Part shown: in pieces, positions 16,378 through 27,073 of the stretch
Layout of the letters: every line of letters starts with the position of its first letter
Numbering within the stretch: position 1 is the stretch's first letter
From: Modestobacter sp. VKM Ac-2985
GTDB lineage: Bacteria; Actinomycetota; Actinomycetes; Mycobacteriales; Geodermatophilaceae
Direction: 5' to 3'
NCBI RefSeq assembly: GCF_026967925.1
Contig: NZ_JAPVBI010000002.1
Coordinates: forward strand, 1,231,628-1,295,627
Length of the DNA stretch: 64,000 nucleotides
Program-made: the position numbers and the translations under genes
Notes under the pieces: generated by a model
Databases searched by the model: none
What the model saw: the letters and a program-made list of their open reading frames with translations, nothing else
What the model was told of the DNA's origin: nothing

Positions 16378-17853
16378 GTGAACGGGACCCCGGATGCCGT
16401 CGTCGTCGGAGCCGGACCCAACGGGCTGGCGGGTGCGCTGCGGCTGGCCGCGGCCGGGCTCTCGGTACGGGTGGTCGAGCGCGGTGAGCGAGCCGGTGGG
16501 GGCCTGCGCACCGAGGAGGTGACGCTGCCCGGGTACCGACACGACATCTGCGCCTCGGTGCACCCGATGGCCGCGACCGCGCCGTTCTTCCGCGAGTTCG
16601 ACCTCGCCTCCCGGGGGGTCCGGCTGCTCCAGCCGGAGATCAACTTCGCCCACCCGCTGGACGGCGGCCGCGCTGCCCTCTCCCACCACTCGCTGGAGCA
16701 GACGGCGGCCGGGCTGGGCCGGGACGAGCGCGGCTACCGCCGGCTGTTCGGGCCGCTGCTGCGCCAGGCGGACGAGATCACCGACTTCTTCCTGACGTCG
16801 GCGTTCCGGCGGCTGCCGCCGGTCAAGGGCTTCGCCGGGATCGCCGGCTTCGGGCTCCAGGGGCTGCCCAGCGTCGGGTGGCTGGCCCGCCGGTACTTCG
16901 ACGACGACGAGGCCCGCGCCCTGATCGCCGGCGCCGCCGCCCACGGGATGCTCGACCTCAGCCGCCCGCTCACCGCAGCACTCGGCATGTTCCTGGGGAT
17001 GATGAGCCACCACCACGGCTGGCCGCTGATCGAGGGTGGCTCGCAGCAGTTGGCCGACGCGATGGTCACCGCGCTGGAGCAGCAGGGCGGTGAGGTCGTC
17101 ACCGGCCACGAGGTCACCGACCTGCGCGAGTTCGACGGCGTCCCGGCCGTGCTGCTGGACACCTCGCCGAGCGCGTTCGTCGCGATGGCCGGCAACCAGG
17201 TCACCGACGGCTACCGGCGCTGGGTGAAGCGGTACAAGCACGGGCCCGGGGTCTTCAAGGTCGACTGGGCGCTGTCCGAGCCGGTGCCGTGGACCGATCC
17301 CGACGTCCGCCGGGCCGGCACCGTGCACGTCGCCGGGACGATGGAGGAGACGATCGCCGGGGAGGCGGCGCCGGCCGCGGGGCGGATCACCGACAAGCCC
17401 TACGTGCTCGCCGTCCAGCCCACGGTCGTCGACCCCTCCCGTGCGCCCGACGGCGGTCACGTCTTCTGGGCCTACGTGCACGTGCCGCACGGCTCGACCG
17501 TCGACATGACCGAGGCGATCGAGGCGCAGGTCGAGCGGTTCGCCCCGGGCTTCCGGGACACGATCCTGGCCCGGCACACCATGCACGCCGGGGAGATGGA
17601 GCGCTGGAACCCCAACGACGTCGGCGGGGACATCTCCAACGGCGAGGCGTCGCTGCGGCAGATGCTCGCCCGTCCGGTGCCGCGGTGGAACACCTACAAG
17701 ACCCCGGTCCGCGGCACCTACCTGGCGTCCTCGGCGACCCCGCCCGGGCCCGCGGTGCACGGACACTGCGGCGACAACGCCGCCCGGGTGGCGCTGCGCG
17801 AGGTCTTCGGCATCCGGGACGCCCCGGCGCTCCGCCCCGCCCCGCGCCCCTGA
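16378..17853 (+). CDS. FAD-dependent oxidoreductase, phytoene-desaturase/PYROXD2-like
   Basis: The 491-residue protein opens with an FAD dinucleotide fold, VVVGAGPNGLAGALRLA, followed by RVVERGERAGGGLRTEEVTLPGYRHD. The C-terminal flavin motif lies around GTYLASSATPPGPAVHGHCGDNAA. The overall pattern matches the CrtI/PYROXD2 group. No carotenoid genes are adjacent, so I do not claim a carotenoid substrate. The start is GTG at 16378, 23 bases after meaB, preceded by CAGGAT at a leaderless-type distance. Its stop is followed by an imperfect hairpin made from the repeats that flank the next gene. Confidence 0.85.
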   Translation: MNGTPDAVVVGAGPNGLAGALRLAAAGLSVRVVERGERAGGGLRTEEVTLPGYRHDICASVHPMAATAPFFREFDLASRGVRLLQPEINFAHPLDGGRAALSHHSLEQTAAGLGRDERGYRRLFGPLLRQADEITDFFLTSAFRRLPPVKGFAGIAGFGLQGLPSVGWLARRYFDDDEARALIAGAAAHGMLDLSRPLTAALGMFLGMMSHHHGWPLIEGGSQQLADAMVTALEQQGGEVVTGHEVTDLREFDGVPAVLLDTSPSAFVAMAGNQVTDGYRRWVKRYKHGPGVFKVDWALSEPVPWTDPDVRRAGTVHVAGTMEETIAGEAAPAAGRITDKPYVLAVQPTVVDPSRAPDGGHVFWAYVHVPHGSTVDMTEAIEAQVERFAPGFRDTILARHTMHAGEMERWNPNDVGGDISNGEASLRQMLARPVPRWNTYKTPVRGTYLASSATPPGPAVHGHCGDNAARVALREVFGIRDAPALRPAPRP

Positions 17854-17871
17854 CGCCAGCGCTGCGCTCGC

Positions 17872-17929
17872 CGAGTGTCGAGTTGTCGACCTGTCGCCCC
17901 CGCGTGAGGGGTCGACGAGTCGACACTCA
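17872..17929. repeat. Inverted-repeat pair at the 3' end of the DUF559 gene
   Basis: GAGTGTCGAGTTGTCGAC (17873-17890) pairs with GTCGACGAGTCGACACTC (17911-17928) with two mismatches across a 20-base loop. The right arm overlaps the stop codon of the DUF559 gene. The left arm recurs exactly upstream of that gene at 18871. It may act as a terminator for both convergent genes. Confidence 0.75.
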
Positions 17930-18802
17930 GCGAGCGAGCTCGGCCGCGATGCAAGCGACCAGCTGGTCGGGTCGGTGCAGGTCGGCCGCGGTCACGAAGA
18001 GGACCCGCCAGCCGGCGGCGAGCAGTCGGTTGAGCCGGCGGCGATCGGCAGCGAACTGGCCGGGCTCGGCGTGCCAGAGCCCGTCGTACTCCAGCGCCAG
18101 CCGCTGCTCGGGCCAGGCGAAGTCGACCCGGGCAACGAAGACCCGTCCGTCGTGCACGGAGTGCTGGGCGACCGGCGTCGGCAGCTCGGCGCGGTGCAGC
18201 AGCAACCGCAGCCGGGTCTCCTGGGGCGAGCCGGCCAGTCCGTCGGCCAGCGCGGCAGCCGTCCGGGCCCGCCGGCACCCGCGGCCCGTGGTCGCCGCGG
18301 CCAGGGATCGGACGTCGCGGACATCGAGCAGGCCGCCGGCGGCGAGTTGGTCGATGAGGACGACGGCCTCCTCGACCGTGCGTTCGGCGCCCAGCGACAC
18401 GGCGGTCCGCTCCGGTGTGGTGACCGGGACGCCACGGCGGCGGGTGACGTCACCGGGCACCAGCCGGGCCCGGCGGACGCGGACCCCGGTGACGGCGCTG
18501 GTCCGAGTCGCTGGGGGCACGGTCACCTCGACGTCGTCCTCGGGCCCGGCGGCGGCCAGGCCCCACAGGACGGCGGCGCTGGCTCCGCTCACGACGGAAC
18601 CCGGCAGCAGCAGCGACGCGGCGGCCACTGCCCGCACCTGGTGCGTGACCGCCAGGTCCGCGCAGGCGTAGACGTCCCGGAACAACCGCTGCCACGCACT
18701 GCTGTCCAGTTGCCGCCGGGTGACCAGCCCGTCCCGGACGGCCGCGGTGCCGCGGAAGACGCGTCCGCGCAGCAACGGCGGGCGGTGCGGGGGAACGACC
18801 AC
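17927..18802 (-). CDS. DUF559 / AbiEi-like putative endonuclease-fold protein
   Basis: The 291-residue product has an N-terminal winged-helix-like region (RVFRGTAAVRDGLVTRRQL, then WQRLFRDVYAC) like AbiEi-type antitoxin domains. Its C-terminal DUF559 domain belongs to the Vsr/restriction-endonuclease-like fold: SPQETRLRLLLHRAELP, ARVDFAWPEQRLALEYDGLWH and an ending like WRVLFVTAADLHRPDQLVA. The Glu/Asp residues of ETRLR, RVDFAWP and LEYDG are the expected nuclease positions. Such genes are common in actinobacteria but uncharacterised. GTG at 18802 gives the usual family length; no clear ribosome-binding site. Short repeats bracket the gene. Confidence 0.78.
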   Translation of the reverse strand: MVVPPHRPPLLRGRVFRGTAAVRDGLVTRRQLDSSAWQRLFRDVYACADLAVTHQVRAVAAASLLLPGSVVSGASAAVLWGLAAAGPEDDVEVTVPPATRTSAVTGVRVRRARLVPGDVTRRRGVPVTTPERTAVSLGAERTVEEAVVLIDQLAAGGLLDVRDVRSLAAATTGRGCRRARTAAALADGLAGSPQETRLRLLLHRAELPTPVAQHSVHDGRVFVARVDFAWPEQRLALEYDGLWHAEPGQFAADRRRLNRLLAAGWRVLFVTAADLHRPDQLVACIAAELAR

Positions 18803-18870
18803 CGGGGGAGCCTGGCCGATGAGGCCGCCCAGCCGACTGCGTCGTCCACAGGCTCGGAGCAGGCGCGCAT

Positions 18871-18891
18871 CGAGTGTCGAGTTGTCGACCT
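18871..18891. repeat. Upstream copy of the DUF559-flanking repeat
   Basis: An exact 21-base direct repeat of 17872-17892, about 70 bases upstream of the DUF559 start. Relative to the arm at 17911-17928 it is an inverted copy, so the gene has terminal-inverted-repeat-like ends. Confidence 0.75.
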
Positions 18892-18960
18892 CTGGCCTGA
18901 CCGCGGGACGTCGGCAGGTCGGATCTCGGCGGCAGCGGTGGGGCCCGGCGGCGGGAGAAC

Positions 18961-18966
18961 TAGCCT
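18961..18966 (+). promoter_or_regulatory. Putative leaderless -10 (TAGCCT) of the marR gene
   Basis: TAGCCT lies 8 bases before the ATG. The surrounding CTAGCCTCTGGGGCC is nearly the same as CTAGCATCTGGGC before the mutase start at 19534, which suggests that the two promoters are related. Confidence 0.5.
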
Positions 18967-18974
18967 CTGGGGCC

Positions 18975-19484
18975 ATGGTGCGACCCCTGGGCCTGCCGTT
19001 CGACCCGATCGAGCGCGCAGCCGAGAGCTGGGCGCAGCACTTCGGCCCGGCCGCCTCGATGCGGGCGGCGACGAGCGTGTTCCGGGTGCAGCAGATCCTG
19101 CTGGCCCGCTTCGACGAGGCGCTCAAGCCGCACGGGCTGACCTTCGCCCGGTACGAGGTGCTGGTGCTGCTGACCTTCTCCCGGACCGGGCAGCTGCCGT
19201 TGAAGGTGATCGGCAGCCGGCTGATGGTGCACCCGACCAGCGTCACCAACGCGATCGAGCGGCTGGTGGCGGCCGGCTACGTCGAGCGGCGGCCCAACCC
19301 CGCCGACGGCCGTGGGGTGCTGGCCGCGATCACCGACGCCGGACGGGACGTCGTCCCGCGGGCGACCGAGGCGCTGAGCAGCCAGGACTTCGGGCTGGCC
19401 GACCTGCCCGAGGCGGAGCTGGACGTGCTGTTCGACGTGCTCAAGAAGGTGCGGCTCGGCGCGGGGGACGTCGCCGCGGACTGA
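18975..19484 (+). CDS. MarR-family transcriptional regulator
   Basis: The 169-residue winged-helix protein has the MarR core: TFARYEVLVLLTFSRTGQLPLKVIGSRLMVHPTSVTNAIERLV for the recognition region, then GYVERRPNPADGRGVLAAITDAG for the wing. A dimerisation helix (ASMRAATSVFRVQQILLARFDEAL) precedes it. It lies 49 bases upstream of the B12 mutase gene on the same strand and is probably its regulator, answering an acyl-CoA or carboxylic acid. It starts with ATG at 18975 and has no leader. Confidence 0.92.
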   Translation: MVRPLGLPFDPIERAAESWAQHFGPAASMRAATSVFRVQQILLARFDEALKPHGLTFARYEVLVLLTFSRTGQLPLKVIGSRLMVHPTSVTNAIERLVAAGYVERRPNPADGRGVLAAITDAGRDVVPRATEALSSQDFGLADLPEAELDVLFDVLKKVRLGAGDVAAD

Positions 19485-19513
19485 CCCGCCCAGGGGGTGG
19501 CCGCAAAGTAGTT

Positions 19514-19521
19514 GGACGTCC
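19514..19521. promoter_or_regulatory. GGACGTCC palindrome in the mutase promoter
   Basis: This perfect 8-bp palindrome within TAGTTGGACGTCCTAG directly abuts the TAGCAT -10 of the mutase gene. The position, just upstream of the -10, is suited to repression. The MarR protein next door is the natural candidate binder (inference). Confidence 0.4.
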
Positions 19522-19527
19522 TAGCAT
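19522..19527 (+). promoter_or_regulatory. Putative leaderless -10 (TAGCAT) of the mutase gene
   Basis: TAGCAT ends 6 bases before the ATG at 19534, and no ribosome-binding site fits in between. Confidence 0.5.
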
Positions 19528-19533
19528 CTGGGC

Positions 19534-21225
19534 ATGACGCAGCCCTCGGGCAACGAGGCCCGCAGCAGGTGGCAGCAGCGCTACGACGCGGCGCTGGCCG
19601 CCGGCCGGGTGCGGGACGCCGACTTCAGCACGCTCTCCGGGATGGAGGTGCAGCCCGCCTACGGCCCGGCCGACGAGGCCGCCGTCCCCGGGTTCGAGCG
19701 GATCGGCTATCCCGGTGAGTTCCCGTTCACCCGCGGGCTGCACGCCACCGGCTACCGGGGGCGGGCCTGGACGATCCGCCAGTTCGCCGGCTTCGGCAAC
19801 GCCCGGCAGACCAACGAGCGGTTCCGGTCGCTGCTGGCCGAGGGTGGGGGCGGGCTGTCGGTCGCCTTCGACATGCCGACCCTGATGGGCCGGGACTCCG
19901 ACGACCCCCTCGCGCTCGGTGAGGTCGGGCACTGCGGGGTGGCGATCGACTCCGCGGCGGACATGGACGTGCTCTTCGAGGGCATCCCGCTGGACCGGAC
20001 GACAACCTCGATGACGATCAGCGGCCCCGCCGTCCCGGTGTTCTGCATGTACCTGGTCGCGGCCGAGCGCCAGGGCGCGGACCTCGCGCAGCTCGACGGC
20101 ACGCTGCAGACCGACATCTTCAAGGAGTACATCGCGCAGAAGGAGTGGCTGTTCGCCCCCGAGCCGCACCTGCGGCTGATCGGCGACCTGATGGAGTACT
20201 GCGCCGCCGAGATCCCGGCCTACAAGCCGATCTCGGTGTCCGGCTACCACATCCGGGAGGCCGGCTCGACCGCCGCGCAGGAGCTGGCCTACACGCTGGC
20301 CGACGGCTTCGCCTACGTCGAGGTGGGGCTCTCCCGCGGGCTGGACGTCGACGTCTTCGCCCCGGGGCTGTCGTTCTTCTTCGACGCGCACATCGACTTC
20401 TTCGAGGAGATCGCCAAGTTCCGGGCTGCCCGGCGGATCTGGGCCCGCTGGCTGCGTGACGTCTACGGCGCCCGCACCGACAAGGCCCAGCAGCTGCGCT
20501 TCCACACCCAGACCGCCGGCGTCTCGCTCACCGCCCAGCAGCCGGACAACAACATCGTGCGGACGGCGGTCGAGGCGCTGGCCGCGGTGCTCGGCGGCAC
20601 CAACTCGCTGCACACGAACGCGCTGGACGAGGTGCTCGCCCTGCCCAGTGCGAAGGCCGCGCAGATCGCGCTGCGCACCCAGCAGGTGATCGCCGAGGAG
20701 ACCGGGGTGCTCAACGTCGCCGATCCGCTCGGTGGGTCCTGGTACGTCGAGACGCTCACCGACGAGCTGGAGCGGCAGGCGGAGGAGGTGTTCACCCGGG
20801 TCCGGGAGATGGGCGGCGACGGCACGATGACCGCCGGGATCCTGCGCGGGATCGAGGACGGGTGGTTCACCGGCGAGATCGCCGAGGCGGCGTTCGTCTA
20901 CCAGCGGGCGTTGGAGAAGGGCGAGAAGAAGGTCGTCGGCGTCAACACGCTGACCGGCGCCGGCAGCGCCGCCGACGACCTGGAGATCCTGCGGGTGAGC
21001 CACCAGGTGGAGACCGACCAGCGGGCCGAGCTGGCCGGCCGGCGGCAGCGCCGGGACGACGCCGCTGCGCGCGCCGCCGTCGCGCGGATGGTCGAGGTGG
21101 CCCGGACCGAGGAGAACATGGTCCCGGCGATGCTGGCGGCCGCCCGGGCGGAGGCGACACTGGGCGAGATCTGCGACGCCCTGCGCGCCGAGTGGGGCAC
21201 CTACACCGAGACCGCCCGGTTCTGA
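19534..21225 (+). CDS. icmA: Coenzyme-B12 acyl-CoA mutase large subunit, isobutyryl-CoA mutase type
   Basis: The 563-residue TIM-barrel subunit lacks the C-terminal cobalamin domain, as in two-piece mutases. The substrate-pocket residues are Phe84 (IRQFAGFGNA) and Gln202 (YIAQKEWLF). These correspond, with a constant offset of four, to Phe80/Gln198 of Streptomyces IcmA, not Tyr89/Arg207 of methylmalonyl-CoA mutase. It therefore probably interconverts isobutyryl-CoA and n-butyryl-CoA. SGYHIREAGS and the FHTQTAGVSLTAQQP barrel segment are conserved. The small B12-binding subunit is not in this window. A MarR gene precedes it and a MeaB chaperone gene lies 3 kb upstream. Confidence 0.88.
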   Translation: MTQPSGNEARSRWQQRYDAALAAGRVRDADFSTLSGMEVQPAYGPADEAAVPGFERIGYPGEFPFTRGLHATGYRGRAWTIRQFAGFGNARQTNERFRSLLAEGGGGLSVAFDMPTLMGRDSDDPLALGEVGHCGVAIDSAADMDVLFEGIPLDRTTTSMTISGPAVPVFCMYLVAAERQGADLAQLDGTLQTDIFKEYIAQKEWLFAPEPHLRLIGDLMEYCAAEIPAYKPISVSGYHIREAGSTAAQELAYTLADGFAYVEVGLSRGLDVDVFAPGLSFFFDAHIDFFEEIAKFRAARRIWARWLRDVYGARTDKAQQLRFHTQTAGVSLTAQQPDNNIVRTAVEALAAVLGGTNSLHTNALDEVLALPSAKAAQIALRTQQVIAEETGVLNVADPLGGSWYVETLTDELERQAEEVFTRVREMGGDGTMTAGILRGIEDGWFTGEIAEAAFVYQRALEKGEKKVVGVNTLTGAGSAADDLEILRVSHQVETDQRAELAGRRQRRDDAAARAAVARMVEVARTEENMVPAMLAAARAEATLGEICDALRAEWGTYTETARF

Positions 21226-21282
21226 GCGGAGGGCCGGGCGGCGGCTGGTCGGGCCGCTGCCCGGAGCCCGGCCCGCGGGGGC

Positions 21283-21288
21283 GACAAT
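21283..21288 (+). promoter_or_regulatory. Putative leaderless -10 (GACAAT)
   Basis: GACAAT ends 6 bases before the ATG at 21295 of the thioredoxin-domain gene. The intervening GAGGTC could alternatively be a weak ribosome-binding site. Confidence 0.35.
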
Positions 21289-21294
21289 GAGGTC

Positions 21295-22287
21295 ATGCAG
21301 CCGAACCGTCCCGCTCGACCCGATCCGCGCGTCGACCCGCGAGCCGCTGCCCAGCAGGCCCAGATGGCGGCCTCGCTGGCCGGCGCGGTCGACCTCGGCG
21401 CGATCCAGGCCCGCAACGAGGCCGCCGCCCGCGCCCAGGCCGCCCCACCGCCGAGCGCCACCGCGCCCGCCGGTGCGCCCGGCAGCGCCGTCGTCGACGT
21501 CACCGAGGCGACCTTCCAGAGCGAGGTCCTCGACCGCTCCTTCCAGGTCCCCGTCGTCCTCGACCTGTGGGCCGAGTGGTGCGGGCCGTGCAAGCAGCTG
21601 TCCCCGGTGCTCGAGCGGCTGGCCGCCGAGGGCGCCGGTTCCTGGGTGCTGGCCAAGGTCGACGTCGACGCCAACCCGGCGCTCGCCCAGGGCCTGCGGG
21701 TGCAGGGCATCCCGGCGGTCAAGGCCGTCTGGCAGGGCCAGCTGGTCGCCGAGTTCACCGGCGCCATCCCCGAGCAGGAGGCCCGGCAGTTCCTGACCGA
21801 GCTGGTGGCCGCCACCAGCGGCGGTGCGGTGCCCGGCGCCGCCGAGGACGAGGGGGACGGCGAGGTGCAGGAGCCGGAGGACCCGCGGCTGGACGCGGCC
21901 GAGGCCGCCCTGGACCGGGGTGACCTGGCCGCCGCCGAGGCGGCCTACCAGTCGATTCTGGAGACCGAGCCCGAGCACGAGGTGGCCGGGCTGGCGCTGC
22001 GTCAGGTCCAGCTGTTCCGGCGGGCCGAGGAGGCCGGGCCGAACGCACTGGCCGCCGCCGAGGCCGCGCCCGACGACATCGCCGCGCAGACCCGGGCCGC
22101 GGACTTCCTGCTGGGCACCGGTGACGTGGACGCCGCCTTCGCCTGGCTGCTCGACGTCGTCCGGCGGACGGCGGGCGAGGAGCGCGACGCAGCCCGGCAG
22201 CACCTGGTGGAGCTGTTCGGGATCGTGGGCGACGAGGACCCGCGCGTGGGCCCGGCCCGCCGCGCCCTCATGACCGCCCTGTTCTGA
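21295..22287 (+). CDS. Thioredoxin-domain/TPR co-chaperone (CnoX/YbbN-like)
   Basis: The 330-residue protein has an Ala/Pro-rich N-terminus, a thioredoxin domain at about 65-180 with the active site WAEWCGPCKQLSPVL, and a C-terminal helical TPR-like region (LDAAEAALDRGDLAAAEAAY; QTRAADFLLGTGDVDAAFAWLLD). This layout is that of CnoX/YbbN, which protects unfolded proteins from oxidation and delivers them to chaperonins. Here the redox CxxC is intact, whereas some homologues have lost it. No signal peptide is visible, so it should be cytoplasmic. A hairpin follows the stop. Confidence 0.9.
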   Translation: MQPNRPARPDPRVDPRAAAQQAQMAASLAGAVDLGAIQARNEAAARAQAAPPPSATAPAGAPGSAVVDVTEATFQSEVLDRSFQVPVVLDLWAEWCGPCKQLSPVLERLAAEGAGSWVLAKVDVDANPALAQGLRVQGIPAVKAVWQGQLVAEFTGAIPEQEARQFLTELVAATSGGAVPGAAEDEGDGEVQEPEDPRLDAAEAALDRGDLAAAEAAYQSILETEPEHEVAGLALRQVQLFRRAEEAGPNALAAAEAAPDDIAAQTRAADFLLGTGDVDAAFAWLLDVVRRTAGEERDAARQHLVELFGIVGDEDPRVGPARRALMTALF

Positions 22288-22293
22288 TCCCTC

Positions 22294-22330
22294 CTCCGGC
22301 CGGGCTCCTCGTCGAGGGGCCCGGCCGGAG
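22294..22330. terminator. Bidirectional hairpin terminator
   Basis: CTCCGGCCGGGC pairs perfectly with GCCCGGCCGGAG, and an inner CCTC/GAGG extends the stem around a 3-base loop with one unpaired position per side. It lies between the convergent thioredoxin-domain and metallopeptidase genes. Confidence 0.75.
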
Positions 22331-22334
22331 CGCG

Positions 22335-23771
22335 TCAGGCGCCGATGTCGCAGGCGGCCAGGCCCTCGACGACCCCGCTGCGGAAGACGTCGACCAGCTG
22401 GAAGCCGGTCAGCTCGACGCCGGGCAGCACCGCCGGGTCGGTGGCGAACTCGAGCAGGAACGAGACGCTCTCGTCGGCGTCGCCGGGGGAGATGCTCAGC
22501 ACCGTGCTCTCGCCGTCGAGGACCGCCGCGGTGAAGGCGCCGGACAGGCAGACGGCAGACCGCAGCGCGTCCTCGCCGTCCACGGACAGGCCCAGCTGGT
22601 CGCGGGCGGCGAGGGCGTAGGGGATCGCCACCGCGGTCAGCACGGCGTAGTCCCCGCCCTCCTCGGCGGCGTACAGCGGCAGGGTCAGGTCGACCTCGTC
22701 GTAGCGCACGGTCGCGTCGGCGGGGCAGTAGAGCAGGTCGACCTCGGCGTCCTCGCCCGCGCAGTCGGGGGCCGTCCTGGCGAACGGCTCGAGCTCGGGG
22801 GGCGTGAACTCCTCGCCCAGCTCGTCGAACGCCAGCTGCCAGAACTCACCGAGCCCCTCGGGGAGGAAGGCGTCGACCGTCTGGTCGTAGGGGGCGTCCC
22901 CGCCGCTGGCGAAGTCCAGGTCACTCTGGAAGGCGCCCTGGGTGTAGGGCCGGTCGGCGCCGAAGGAGTCGCGGCAGGCCTCCGGTCCGTCGTCGAACCC
23001 CTGCTGGAACGCCGACACCCGGTCGAAGTAGGAACCGTGCGCCTCGCCCTCGTCGAGGCCGGTGCCCACCGGGTCACGCAGCAGCAGGTAGCCGCGCAGC
23101 ACGTCGTCCAGCTCCGCCGGGCGGATGGAGTTGTGCGCGGCGTTGCCCGCGGCGACCCAGGCCGTCCAGGCGCCGGCGAAGCAGTCGGCCTGGGTCTCGA
23201 TCGCGATGGACGCCGGCAGCGGGTAGCCCACCCGGCCCTGGACGGCGTGCCCGAACTCGTGGGCCATCACCAGGGCAGGGATGAACCGGCCGTACCCCTC
23301 GCTGCCGACGGTGCCGAAGGCCAGGGCGCCCAGGAACGCGCGGTCGTACTGGATCGCGTCACCGTTGGGGTACTCGCCGCCCGGCGGGCAGTAGAAGGCG
23401 TTGTCGAGGACGGAGTCCGGCGTCTCCCCGCAGCCCACCTGCCCGTTGGGGTACTGCGCGGGGTCCAGGTCGCCCGGGTCGACGGAGTAGTAGCCGCCGG
23501 CCAGCGGGGTGAAGGCCTGGCCGAAGGTCGGGGTGAACTGCGCGGCCCAGTAGGTCTCCAGGTCGGCGAGCGCGTTGCGGGCGAGGCGGTCGACCTCGTC
23601 GTCGGTCGCGCCGATGACCGGGAACTCCTCGGGCAGGACGTCGCCCAGCGGGCCGGCTTCAGGGCTGGCCCGCCCCTCGATCACGGTCACCGCGCAGCCG
23701 GAGAGCAGGGCCGATCCGAGGAGCACGCTCGCGACGGCACCGGCGAGGAGCCGGCGGGGCGAGGAGGACAT
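22335..23771 (-). CDS. Neutral zinc metallopeptidase-like lipoprotein
   Basis: The 478-residue protein has a signal peptide with lipobox LLSGC (Cys about 26) and a putative-neutral-zinc-metallopeptidase domain. Its zinc site is VMAHEFGHAVQGRVG, followed by ETQADCFAGAWTAWV, which supplies the downstream acidic residue. The central region has FYCPPGGEYPNGDAIQYD, and late paired Cys residues suggest disulfides. It should act outside the membrane, but its substrate is unknown. It starts with ATG at 23771, after two hairpins that follow glgB on the same strand. Confidence 0.88.
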   Translation of the reverse strand: MSSSPRRLLAGAVASVLLGSALLSGCAVTVIEGRASPEAGPLGDVLPEEFPVIGATDDEVDRLARNALADLETYWAAQFTPTFGQAFTPLAGGYYSVDPGDLDPAQYPNGQVGCGETPDSVLDNAFYCPPGGEYPNGDAIQYDRAFLGALAFGTVGSEGYGRFIPALVMAHEFGHAVQGRVGYPLPASIAIETQADCFAGAWTAWVAAGNAAHNSIRPAELDDVLRGYLLLRDPVGTGLDEGEAHGSYFDRVSAFQQGFDDGPEACRDSFGADRPYTQGAFQSDLDFASGGDAPYDQTVDAFLPEGLGEFWQLAFDELGEEFTPPELEPFARTAPDCAGEDAEVDLLYCPADATVRYDEVDLTLPLYAAEEGGDYAVLTAVAIPYALAARDQLGLSVDGEDALRSAVCLSGAFTAAVLDGESTVLSISPGDADESVSFLLEFATDPAVLPGVELTGFQLVDVFRSGVVEGLAACDIGA

Positions 23772-23817
23772 GTGTTCCGATCCGTTCAGGCCGCCCGCGG
23801 CGGCAGCACCCCTCCAT

Positions 23818-23845
23818 CCTGCCGGACCGTGCCGGGTCCGGCAGG
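23818..23845 (-). terminator. Hairpin upstream of the metallopeptidase gene
   Basis: Perfect 11-bp arms (CCTGCCGGACC / GGTCCGGCAGG) close a 6-base loop. It is the second hairpin in tandem after glgB. It could reinforce termination or lie in the 5' leader of the metallopeptidase gene, whose ATG is 47 bases away. Confidence 0.5.
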
Positions 23846-23879
23846 CAGGGCAGCCCGGTGACGAGCGCCCGTCGGGACA

Positions 23880-23919
23880 GGAACGGGGCGGGGACCCTGG
23901 GAGGTCCCCGCCCCGTTCC
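23880..23919 (-). terminator. Strong hairpin terminator after glgB
   Basis: The 17-bp perfect arms at 23880-23896 and 23903-23919 (GGAACGGGGCGGGGACC and its complement) close the 6-base loop CTGGGA. It lies 36 bases after the glgB stop. Next to it GATCAG occurs three times within about 35 bases. Confidence 0.8.
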
Positions 23920-23955
23920 CGATCAGCCCCAGCCGATCAGCGTCGGCCGATCAGG

Positions 23956-27018
<3,063 letters not shown>

Positions 27019-27073
27019 CGGTTGTCCTTCCAGGTCCGAATCGGTGTCGTGCTGGTCGTCCGGCCGGGGGTCG

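Noticed and set aside
19534..21225. Methylmalonyl-CoA mutase annotation
   Set aside because: Pocket residues Phe84/Gln202 fit isobutyryl-CoA mutase, not Tyr/Arg of methylmalonyl-CoA mutase.
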